Source: Syntrophomonadaceae bacterium (GTDB lineage Bacteria; Bacillota; Syntrophomonadia; Syntrophomonadales; Syntrophomonadaceae). Taken from it: a stretch of 19,043 bases of DNA. Made by a program: the position numbers and the translations under genes. The stretch is from NCBI GenBank assembly GCA_030526885.1, contig JAUNBV010000010.1:687-19729 (forward strand), in the 5' to 3' direction. This document shows positions 12,919 to 19,043 of this stretch, piece by piece; position 1 is the first letter of the stretch; each line of letters opens with the position of its first letter. The notes under the pieces were generated by a model. It made no database searches. It had not been told where the DNA came from and saw only the letters and a list, made by a program, of their open reading frames with translations.

Positions 12919-14022
12919 TTATCCCCAGGCTTTGATTTCACGCGCGAGAGGAATACCGACACTTTTGGGCTCAGGGGTTCCGGCGTCCTTTATTTTGCGG
13001 GTGAAAACCATGCGCCCGGCGGCGGTCTGAAATACGCTGGTCACTACTACGTCCAGGTTTTGCCCGATTTCATGGCTCGCGTCCTCCACCACCACCATGG
13101 TTCCGTCTTCCATGTAAGCTATGCCCTGGCCCTGTTCCTTACCCTCCTTTAAAATGTTCACCTGCATGGCTTCGCCGGGGTATACGATGAGTTTGACCGC
13201 GTTGATGAGCTCATTGATATTGAGCACGGTGATGCCTTGTAGCTCCGCTACCTTGTTCAGATTGTAATCGTTGGTGACGATGCTGGCATCCAGTTGCCGG
13301 CACAGGCGAAGCAATTTCATGTCTACTTCCCGCTCTTCGGGAACGATGGTTTCCATTATATCGACTTTGATTACCGGATGCTTCTGCATTTTGGCCAGCA
13401 GTTCCAGCCCCCGTCGGCCCTTGCTGCGGCGGGCGCTATCCGCCGAGTCGGCGATATGATGTAATTCCTCCACCACAAAGGTGGGAACCGTCAGGATTCC
13501 CTCCAGAAAACGGCAGGCGGCTACATCATAAATGCGTCCATCGATGATGGCGCTGGTATCCAGCACCTTGCGGGAAAGCGGAGCCAAAACAGCAGGCGTG
13601 GAGGGCTGGCCGCGGCGCAGCAGGGAGCGGCAGTCGCTGAACCGCCGCGCGCCCAGGTTGGCGCCCAGCCAGCCGCAGAACACGAATATGAGCAGGGTAA
13701 GCGCGCCGCCGATACGAGGCAGCAAGGAGAGGGGATAGCTGAACAAAAATCCTGTTAAAACGCCGGCCAACATACCGATAAAACCGCCCAGCACGGTCTG
13801 GATGGGGGTATGATCAAGCAGGTCATTGACGTGCACCCGCACGCGGCGGGCCCATACCCGCAGGCGGAGCAACAGCAGGCTAAAAGCCAGGAACAGGCCC
13901 ACCCCCAACAGCAAATGCGCGGGCAGGCTGAGATGAAGCCAGCTGTTTACGGCCAAGGACGTTGCGAGCGCCATCAGCAGCGCAGCCAATAAAAGGGGTA
14001 ACGAAATATTATTGCGTTTCAT
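12919..14022 (-). CDS. yacL: Membrane-anchored PIN-TRAM domain protein (putative RNase)
   Basis: The 367-residue protein has four hydrophobic segments in its first 125 residues. A PIN nuclease domain follows, with KVLDTSAIIDGRIYD (D155), VVEELHHIAD (E185/E186), DMKLLRLC (D234) and VTNDYNLNKVAEL (D252). A C-terminal TRAM RNA-binding domain covers about 283-345 (KEGKEQGQGIAYMEDGTMVVV). This is the YacL family, widespread in Firmicutes and always near ispD, with the exact substrate unsettled. The longest frame starts seven codons earlier, but AAGGAGGTG lies inside that extension at the right distance from ATG 14022, so I start there. It is divergent from the CmpB-like gene at 14112, and the shared 89-base gap holds no clear -35/-10 pair. 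Confidence 0.93.
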   Translation of the reverse strand: MKRNNISLPLLLAALLMALATSLAVNSWLHLSLPAHLLLGVGLFLAFSLLLLRLRVWARRVRVHVNDLLDHTPIQTVLGGFIGMLAGVLTGFLFSYPLSLLPRIGGALTLLIFVFCGWLGANLGARRFSDCRSLLRRGQPSTPAVLAPLSRKVLDTSAIIDGRIYDVAACRFLEGILTVPTFVVEELHHIADSADSARRSKGRRGLELLAKMQKHPVIKVDIMETIVPEEREVDMKLLRLCRQLDASIVTNDYNLNKVAELQGITVLNINELINAVKLIVYPGEAMQVNILKEGKEQGQGIAYMEDGTMVVVEDASHEIGQNLDVVVTSVFQTAAGRMVFTRKIKDAGTPEPKSVGIPLAREIKAWG

Positions 14023-14111
14023 GCGCAACACCTCCTTATCCATATTCTGCTATTTTAAGCGGGGGTTTATACTTCGTTGCCGAGCATAAACTATATGCGG
14101 AGGAATGTTTT

Positions 14112-14537
14112 ATGGTAATACTTAAACACCTGGGTAAGTTCTTGTTGCTGGCCATGGTGGGCGGAGCGCTGTATTACATGTTGGAGCTGCTGGCGCGCGG
14201 CTTTTCGCATTATTCGATGTTCATCACCGGCGGGCTGTGCTTCGTGATGATCGGCATGCTGAATGAATTCTATCACTGGGATATGGCGCTGATAAGCCAG
14301 ATGTTTGTTTCCGCCATAATAATTACCACGCTGGAACTGCTGGCGGGGCTGATTGTAAATATTGGACTGGATATGAATGTGTGGGATTACAGTAAAATGC
14401 CTTATAATTTTTTAGGCCAGATATGCTTAGTGTACAGCGTGCTATGGTTTTTCCTGAGCCCGGCGGCAATTTTTCTGGACGATGTGCTCCGCTGGCGCTG
14501 CTTCGATGAGGAATTCCCCCGCTATAGGCTGTTGTAG
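14112..14537 (+). CDS. CmpB-type integral membrane protein (putative ABC-transporter type IV family)
   Basis: A 141-residue, very hydrophobic protein with four membrane segments: about 7-25, 35-50, 60-82 and 108-127. The stretch MNVWDYSKMPYNFLGQICL followed by VYSVLWFFLSPAAIFLDD is the signature of the PF06541 family, called putative ABC transporter type IV, whose function is not established. GGAGGAATG lies just before ATG 14112. It is the only plus-strand gene in this half of the window and is divergent from yacL. It runs convergent to the NERD-like gene with about 46 bases between them and no clear terminator. Confidence 0.8.
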   Translation: MVILKHLGKFLLLAMVGGALYYMLELLARGFSHYSMFITGGLCFVMIGMLNEFYHWDMALISQMFVSAIIITTLELLAGLIVNIGLDMNVWDYSKMPYNFLGQICLVYSVLWFFLSPAAIFLDDVLRWRCFDEEFPRYRLL

Positions 14538-14583
14538 CCGGGCCTAGTTATCACGCACCAAAAACATGCGCCCTTTATGGCCC

Positions 14584-15201
14584 CTATTCCGCTTCCCATC
14601 CTAACAGAAATGCGATACGCTCTATTTCATCCTCGGTGCAGCGTTGGCGGCTGCGGCTTACGCAATCGACAATCCCTCCGGGGGAGTGGACGGGGGTGAG
14701 GCGGGTGACGGCGGGCTTGAGCATTGACATTTGGCGGGCAAAGATGAGCGCTTCCACCGGATAGCCGGGACAGACCCGCTGCGCTAGCGCCTGGATCTCC
14801 AAGCCCCTGCGGTCAACGTTTTCGTCGATGCAGTCATAGCTCAATTCGGTAATACAGATCACAAAGATGCCGGGCGGCCCGACCACGATTAGGTCGGCCA
14901 CCTGTTCCTCCAGCCGTTGATTGACCTCTACCCGGCACTCGGGCAGGCTACGCCGCAAATACTGTGCCAGCCGCTCCTTTTCGCGCTCGGCAAAAAATAC
15001 CCGATCATAGGCTTTGCTGCCCCGCATTTCGATTATGATGGCCAAAGGCACTGCCAGAACGGCGGCCGCTTTATACCAGCCGGTCAACAGCACCAAGCCC
15101 GCCACTGCCAGCAATAAACAAAAAACGGCCAAAATGCGCGACAGAATGCGGTGGCGCTTCTGTCTCATCAGCCGCTGTTTTCCAATGGCACTTTGAATCA
15201 A
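14584..15201 (-). CDS. Membrane-anchored NERD-domain-like protein
   Basis: The 205-residue protein begins with a basic stretch and two hydrophobic segments (about 21-40 and 44-60), then a soluble domain. ECRVEVNQRLEEQVADLIVV followed by GPPGIFVICITEL resembles the nuclease-related (NERD) domain, in which an Asp and a later E-x-K motif sit around GPxGxFVIE. Here the E-x-K becomes ITEL, so catalysis is doubtful. The C-terminus VSRSRQRCTEDEIERIAFLL fits the end of such domains. The start is TTG 15201, preceded by GGGAGGGAG; an ATG 11 codons inside lacks a ribosome-binding site. It has a likely promoter at 15259-15288 and appears monocistronic. Function unknown. Confidence 0.6.
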   Translation of the reverse strand: MIQSAIGKQRLMRQKRHRILSRILAVFCLLLAVAGLVLLTGWYKAAAVLAVPLAIIIEMRGSKAYDRVFFAEREKERLAQYLRRSLPECRVEVNQRLEEQVADLIVVGPPGIFVICITELSYDCIDENVDRRGLEIQALAQRVCPGYPVEALIFARQMSMLKPAVTRLTPVHSPGGIVDCVSRSRQRCTEDEIERIAFLLGWEAE

Positions 15202-15258
15202 GGAGTCTCCCTCCCCGTTATTTAAGTTTGAACAGAAGTGGTGTCATTCCATGCCTCA

Positions 15259-15288
15259 ATTGTATCATAAAAAAGAATATAACAACAA
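15259..15288 (-). promoter_or_regulatory. Probable promoter of the NERD-like gene
   Basis: On the minus strand TTGTTG (15283-15288) and TACAAT (15259-15264) are spaced 18 bases apart, about 60 bases upstream of the TTG start. It begins right after the stop of the ABC ATPase gene, and no terminator separates the two. Confidence 0.5.
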
Positions 15289-15290
15289 TA

Positions 15291-16013
15291 TTATAGCACT
15301 TTGCTGAGAAAGGACTGGGTACGGGGATTTTGGGGGTCGTCGAAAAGCTGCGCCGGGGGGGCCTGCTCCACGATACAGCCTTCGTCCATGAACAAAACGC
15401 GGTTGCCTATCTCGCGCGCAAAACCCATCTCATGAGTCACCACGATCATGGTCATGCCCTCATGTGCCAGTTCACGCATTACCTCCAGCACCTCGCCCAC
15501 CATTTCAGGGTCCAGCGCCGAAGTCGGTTCATCAAACAGCATCACCATGGGATTCATAGCCAAGGCACGCACTATGGCAATGCGCTGCTGCTGGCCGCCC
15601 GATAGCTGCGCCGGCCACACATCAGCCTTTTCAGGCAGTCCCACCCGTTCCAGCAAGCGGGTGGCATTGTCGTTAGCTTCTTCCTCGCTCATCAGTTTCA
15701 GTCTGATGGGAGCCAGGGTTATATTCTGGCGGATGGTCATATGGGGGAAAAGATTGAAGCGCTGAAATACCATGCCCATGCGCTGCCGCAGTGTATCCAC
15801 CTTACATTTCGGGTCGGTGATACGTTCGTTCTGGAGCCATATGTCGCCCGAAGTCGGTTGCTCCAACAGGTTCAGGCAACGCAGAAAAGTGCTCTTACCG
15901 CAGCCCGAGGGGCCGATGATGACCACCTTTTCGCCGGGATGGATATGCTCGGTAATGCCGTTTACCGCCTTGATATGTCCGAAGTGTTTGTGTAGGTCTT
16001 TAACGGTGATCAC
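15291..16013 (-). CDS. Polar amino-acid ABC transporter, ATP-binding protein (GlnQ/HisP type)
   Basis: A 240-residue nucleotide-binding subunit that powers amino-acid uptake. All motifs are intact: Walker A GPSGCGKST, Q-loop VFQRFNLFPH, signature LSGGQQQR, Walker B VMLFDEPTSALDP and the switch His in VTHEMGFA. The sequence FQRFNLFPHMT is characteristic of the polar amino-acid uptake (PAAT) family. The start is GTG 16013, which overlaps the permease end by 14 bases with GGAAG upstream. It is the last gene of the three-gene operon. Confidence 0.96.
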   Translation of the reverse strand: MITVKDLHKHFGHIKAVNGITEHIHPGEKVVIIGPSGCGKSTFLRCLNLLEQPTSGDIWLQNERITDPKCKVDTLRQRMGMVFQRFNLFPHMTIRQNITLAPIRLKLMSEEEANDNATRLLERVGLPEKADVWPAQLSGGQQQRIAIVRALAMNPMVMLFDEPTSALDPEMVGEVLEVMRELAHEGMTMIVVTHEMGFAREIGNRVLFMDEGCIVEQAPPAQLFDDPQNPRTQSFLSKVL

Positions 16014-16695
16014 TTTGCGCCAGCTTCCTTTCCATAAAGCGTAGGCCTACGGTCATCAGCATGACCAGAGCCAGATATGCCACGGCGATGATGAGCAGCG
16101 GCGCGGGACTGAAGGTGCGCGAGCGTATTAACGTGGCCTGATAGGTCAGGTCGCTGATGGCTATATAGCCCACGATCGCGGTTTCCTTCAACAGCACGAT
16201 GGCTTCGTTGCCCAGCGCGGGCAAAATATTGCGGATAGCCTGCGGCAGGATGATGTAGCGCATAGTCATATTCTTGGTCAGGCCAAGGCTGCGCCCCGCT
16301 TCGGTCTGGCCAATGTCTATGGATTGAATGCCGGCCCGCACTATTTCCGCCACATAAGCGCCGGAATTGATGCCGAAGGCCAGCATGGCTACATACACCA
16401 TTTTGCTGAAGCTGACGGTGGCAAAAATAATGAAACCGAAAATCATCACCTGTACCATCATCGGGGTGCCGCGGATTACGGTCAAGTAGATGTCACAGAT
16501 TATATCCAGCGGTTTCAGCTTTGGGTTATCCCGGGCATACACCTTGCAGATAGCCACCAGGCTGCCCAGCACAATGCCGATCAGCGCCGCGCCGAAGGTG
16601 ATGAGCAGAGTATTGCCCAACCCGGACAGATAGAGCTGCCAGCGATCAAAAAGGATGAAATTATTATAGAGTTGCTGCCCAAAGTTATCAAACAT
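16000..16695 (-). CDS. Polar amino-acid ABC transporter, permease (HisM/GlnP type)
   Basis: A 231-residue membrane protein with about five membrane segments. It has the ATPase-docking EAA loop QTEAGRSLGLTKNMTMRYI followed by ILPQAIRNILPALGNE, and the family motif VIRGTPMMVQ near the second segment. A longer frame begins at TTG 16719, but that start has no ribosome-binding site, while TGGAAG lies seven bases before ATG 16695. A single permease gene suggests a homodimer. A hairpin at 16721-16752 separates it from the binding-protein gene. Confidence 0.94.
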   Translation of the reverse strand: MFDNFGQQLYNNFILFDRWQLYLSGLGNTLLITFGAALIGIVLGSLVAICKVYARDNPKLKPLDIICDIYLTVIRGTPMMVQVMIFGFIIFATVSFSKMVYVAMLAFGINSGAYVAEIVRAGIQSIDIGQTEAGRSLGLTKNMTMRYIILPQAIRNILPALGNEAIVLLKETAIVGYIAISDLTYQATLIRSRTFSPAPLLIIAVAYLALVMLMTVGLRFMERKLAQSDHR

Positions 16696-16720
16696 GCACG
16701 GCTTCCATTCACAAGACAAA

Positions 16721-16752
16721 GGCAGGGGTCACATCTGTCATGTACCCCTGCC
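16721..16752 (-). terminator. Intercistronic hairpin between binding protein and permease
   Basis: GGCAGGGGT (16721-16729 on the plus strand) pairs with ACCCCTGCC (16744-16752), extended inside by ACAT/ATGT with one bulge. On the minus strand it is followed by TTTGTCTTGT. It lies 14 bases after the stop of the binding-protein gene and likely acts as a partial terminator or 3'-end protector, giving more binding protein than permease. Confidence 0.65.
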
Positions 16753-16766
16753 CTCGATTCGTTACA

Positions 16767-17579
16767 CTATTCGGTAGCGGCTTTATGCTGCTCAATCAAG
16801 GCTTCGATCTCGCCGGATTCCAGCATTTCGGCTACTACCTTATCCACTACCGCCACCAGATCCTCCTGACCCTTGGCGATAGCGATGGCATACTGTTCTT
16901 CGGTCAGCGGCTCTTCCAGTACTACCAGCCCGGTGCTGGCGGCCACGATTTCATTGGCCGGCATTTCGTCGATTACCACCGCGTCGATTTTGCCGCTGTT
17001 CAGTTCCATGGAAGCATCCGCGCCGGTCTTGTAGCGCTGCACGTTAGCGGCCGCGGTTTCATCGGTGACAAAGAGGTCGCCGGTGGTGCCCAGCTGTACG
17101 CCCACGTTTTTGCCTTCCAGATCTTCCGCGCTGGTGATGGAAGTATCGTCCTGCCGCACAATAATGACCTGCGCGGCGTCCACATAGTTGATGGAGAAGT
17201 CTACGCTTTCGCGGCGCTCATCGGTTGCGGTCATGCCGGCTACTCCCAAGTCTCCCTTGCCCTGTTGCAGAGCCAGGATAATGCCCTCAAAGTCCATGTC
17301 CACGATTTCCAGTTCCACGCCGATTTCATCGGCAATGGCTTTCGCGATGTCGGCATCGACGCCGGCCACCTGATTGTCGTCTCCCAGATACTCAAACGGA
17401 GGGAAGGCCGCGTTGGTCAGCATGACCAGTTTGCCGGCTTCCACTATGCGGTCGATGGTAGGGGTTTCTTCGGGCACCACGGGTTCTTCCACCGCGGGTT
17501 CTCCGCCGCAGCCCACCAGCGCTACCGAAAGGGCCATTACCAAGAGCAACGTCAGCCATAAAAACTTACTTTTCTTCAT
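16767..17579 (-). CDS. Polar amino-acid ABC transporter, substrate-binding lipoprotein
   Basis: A 270-residue family-3 solute-binding protein. The signal peptide MKKSKFLWLTLLLVMALSVA ends in the lipobox LVGC with C24 as the lipidation site, anchoring it to the outer face of the membrane. The mature domain has FPPFEYLGDDNQVAGVDADIA, VDMDFEGIILALQQGKGDLG and GMTATDERRESVDFS, the usual ligand-contacting region with an Arg for the carboxylate. The frame extends 14 codons upstream, but the signal-peptide start at ATG 17579 with a GGAAGAG just before it is preferred. It has its own promoter at 17629-17657. The substrate, probably a polar or acidic amino acid, cannot be fixed. Confidence 0.95.
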   Translation of the reverse strand: MKKSKFLWLTLLLVMALSVALVGCGGEPAVEEPVVPEETPTIDRIVEAGKLVMLTNAAFPPFEYLGDDNQVAGVDADIAKAIADEIGVELEIVDMDFEGIILALQQGKGDLGVAGMTATDERRESVDFSINYVDAAQVIIVRQDDTSITSAEDLEGKNVGVQLGTTGDLFVTDETAAANVQRYKTGADASMELNSGKIDAVVIDEMPANEIVAASTGLVVLEEPLTEEQYAIAIAKGQEDLVAVVDKVVAEMLESGEIEALIEQHKAATE

Positions 17580-17628
17580 TCTCTTCCAATCCTTCTTTCT
17601 TTTAAGTATTTGATAATGCAATGCCTAG

Positions 17629-17657
17629 ATTATACATGGTAATTCACATTTTAACAA
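17629..17657 (-). promoter_or_regulatory. Sigma-A-type promoter of the amino-acid transporter operon
   Basis: On the minus strand TTGTTA (17652-17657) and a perfect TATAAT (17629-17634) are spaced 17 bases apart, about 50 bases upstream of the binding-protein ATG. No T-box or other leader structure is visible. Confidence 0.8.
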
Positions 17658-17678
17658 CCAAAGCTTACGGCACACTTA

Positions 17679-18467
17679 CTATTTACCTTTAAACACGGCC
17701 TCGCGGCGTTCGATAAAGGCCTGGACGCCTTCGGCGGAATCCTCGCTGGTCATGATGGGCAAGATTTCCGGCATCAGCATGTTTAATGCCGCCTGATTGC
17801 CGTAAATGCGAGCCCGGTGAGCGGATTTGATTATGGCCCGCACTCCCAGCGGAGCGGATTTGGTGGCTACGCGATGCGCCATTTCCAGACCCCGCTCAAA
17901 TTGTTGGCCCGGCTCCACCAGTTCCTGGATTACCCCCAAGCGATAGGCTTCGGGGCCGCTCATGATATCGCCGGTCAGCAGATAGCGCATGGCCGTTCCC
18001 CACCCGACCTCCTGCTGCAAGCGCACCGTAGCGCCCCCCACCGGATAGATGCCGCGCTGCACTTCGATTTGCGCCAGCTTCAGGTCGGTGGTGCCGATGC
18101 GGATATCGGTGGTAAGCATCACTTCAAATCCCCAGGTCAGGCAATAGCCCTGGGCGGCCATCACCATCGGCTTGCTGACCCGTTTGTCCTCGTCCAGACG
18201 GAAAGGATCGAAATAACCTTCCGGCATATCCGGGAATTTCCCTTCGGCAAATACCGGCGCCCACTTCACCAGATCCAAGCCGGTGGTGAAGTGATCGCCC
18301 TTGGCGTAGAGCAGGCCGCAGCGCAGATCCGGATCCTTGTCCAATTGCCCCAAAGCCTCCGCCAACTGCCAATACATATCGAGATCCATCGCGTTGCGCT
18401 TTGCTGCATAGTCCAGACCGATGAGCAATACATGCCCGTCCTTGTCAACTGTTACTCTGTGTTCCAC
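17679..18467 (-). CDS. Enoyl-CoA hydratase/isomerase (crotonase) family protein
   Basis: A crotonase-fold enzyme of about 262 residues acting on an acyl-CoA. The AAKRNAMDLDMYWQLAEAL region replaces the usual N-x-N-A-[LM] motif, and HFTTGLDL forms the first oxyanion loop. Both glutamates of hydratases are present: E115 in CLTWGFEVML (family GGGCEL) and E135 in AQIEVQRGIYPVGG (family QPEIxLGxxPGxGG). The unusual Trp-Gly-Phe before the first Glu suggests a non-standard substrate pocket. The open frame starts at GTG 18476, but a purine-rich AAAAAGG fits better with the second GTG at 18467; either is possible. No other fatty-acid gene is adjacent, so the pathway is unknown. Confidence 0.88.
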   Translation of the reverse strand: MEHRVTVDKDGHVLLIGLDYAAKRNAMDLDMYWQLAEALGQLDKDPDLRCGLLYAKGDHFTTGLDLVKWAPVFAEGKFPDMPEGYFDPFRLDEDKRVSKPMVMAAQGYCLTWGFEVMLTTDIRIGTTDLKLAQIEVQRGIYPVGGATVRLQQEVGWGTAMRYLLTGDIMSGPEAYRLGVIQELVEPGQQFERGLEMAHRVATKSAPLGVRAIIKSAHRARIYGNQAALNMLMPEILPIMTSEDSAEGVQAFIERREAVFKGK

Positions 18468-18580
18468 GATTAACACCCTTTTTACAATGCGTCTTTAATT
18501 ACGATGCTACATATGATGTTATTCGTCTTATTTAAATACTTTCCTGCCGTGGGCATATAAAAAGGAATGGTTTTGCGTTT

Positions 18581-18988
18581 TTAATTCAGCGATTTCTGTA
18601 TCATGCGTATGGCGTCGCGGATGAATGACAGTTCTTCGGGCTCCATCCGGTCCAATTCTTTGATGATGCCCACGCGTAAGAGCACGTTTTCATCAACCAG
18701 GTAGTCGTTTTGGCTGTCGCTGACCATGGACGGTTGCCCAACGTTTAATATGCCGCCCAGCATTTCCTCCCAGTTAAGCCCCAGCGCCTGCTTCAACCGA
18801 TAGTAGGTTTGAATCGATGCCTGACGGTTGCCCCGCTCGATTTCCCCTAAGAAGCCAGCATCCATACCTACTTCGGGCATTTCCGCCAATTGTTGGCGGG
18901 TCAGGTTCAGTTGCTCGCGGCGCCGACGGATAGCATCACCGGCAATCGCCTTATCAAATTGGTGCTTCTTTTTAGCTCGTTCTTTCAT
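18581..18988 (-). CDS. XRE-family helix-turn-helix transcriptional regulator
   Basis: The 135-residue protein starts at ATG 18988, nine bases after a perfect AGGAGG; a longer frame from TTG 19021 would contain that site and is rejected. A basic leader (MKERAKKKHQFDKA) precedes a Cro/C1-type helix-turn-helix at about 17-78: AIRRRREQLNLTRQQLAEM, then GFLGEIERGNRQASIQTYYR and ALGLNWEEML. The C-terminal 55 residues are acidic and helical (IIKELDRMEPEELSFIRDAI) and may be for dimerisation. It lies 113 bases upstream of the crotonase gene on the same strand and could regulate it, but no operator repeat is evident. Confidence 0.9.
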   Translation of the reverse strand: MKERAKKKHQFDKAIAGDAIRRRREQLNLTRQQLAEMPEVGMDAGFLGEIERGNRQASIQTYYRLKQALGLNWEEMLGGILNVGQPSMVSDSQNDYLVDENVLLRVGIIKELDRMEPEELSFIRDAIRMIQKSLN

Positions 18989-19043
18989 TAACCGATACCT
19001 CCTAAACATATAATTCGACAATCTGTTAGAGTCATGTCACTTT

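Noticed and set aside
18988..19021. Upstream TTG start for the XRE regulator (and similar longer starts for yacL, the Nudix gene and the ketopantoate reductase gene)
   Set aside because: In each case a strong Shine-Dalgarno sequence lies inside the extension, at proper distance from the later start codon.
1..19043. tRNA or rRNA genes, CRISPR arrays, intact transposases, prophage genes
   Set aside because: No cloverleaf-like, repeat-spacer or transposase signatures were seen on either strand by reading; a weak or degenerate element could still be missed without a search.

Overview
The window looks like the chromosome of an anaerobic, Gram-positive-type bacterium of the Clostridia (Firmicutes), probably near the Peptococcaceae or Syntrophomonadales. 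The main argument is the block yacL - ispD/ispF - gltX - cysE - cysS - mrnC, a classic Firmicutes gene order. It is backed by strong AGGAGG ribosome-binding sites, sigma-A-type promoters, a cysteine T-box and moderately high GC. No rRNA, tRNA, CRISPR array or intact insertion sequence is visible.

Layout. (1) 1-1485, plus strand: the C-terminal end of a peptidase-MA-like protein, translationally coupled to murA. (2) 1498-2507, minus: a ketopantoate-reductase-family gene with its own extended -10 promoter. (3) 2549-5294, minus: an apparent cell-surface cluster of a Wzz-like two-membrane-segment protein, a secreted beta-rich protein behind a roughly 330-nt structured leader, and a membrane-anchored protein, ending at a strong terminator hairpin. 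(4) 5295-5694: about 370 bases without a convincing gene but with long-range base-pairing potential. (5) 5736-6047, minus: a small thioredoxin-fold-like gene readable only if an in-frame UGA is decoded, most likely as selenocysteine. (6) 6138-9647, minus: the promoter - T-box(Cys) - cysE - cysS - mrnC - Nudix operon. (7) 9755-12537, minus: the ispDF fusion and gltX. (8) 12541-12918: a gene-poor gap with hairpins, a candidate small RNA and a possible 20-codon ORF. (9) yacL (minus) divergent from a CmpB-type membrane protein (plus). (10) 14584-15288: a membrane-anchored NERD-like protein. (11) 15291-17657, minus: a complete polar amino-acid ABC transporter. (12) 17679-18988: a crotonase-family enzyme and an XRE-type regulator.

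How the genes work together. The T-box senses uncharged tRNA-Cys and so couples serine acetylation (cysE, cysteine synthesis) and cysteinyl-tRNA formation (cysS) to cysteine supply. MrnC matures 23S rRNA. IspDF feeds the MEP isoprenoid pathway and GltX charges tRNA-Glu. The most unusual item is the UGA-interrupted redox-like gene at 5736-6047. The second is the long leader at 3759-4088, which I could not match to a known riboswitch class.
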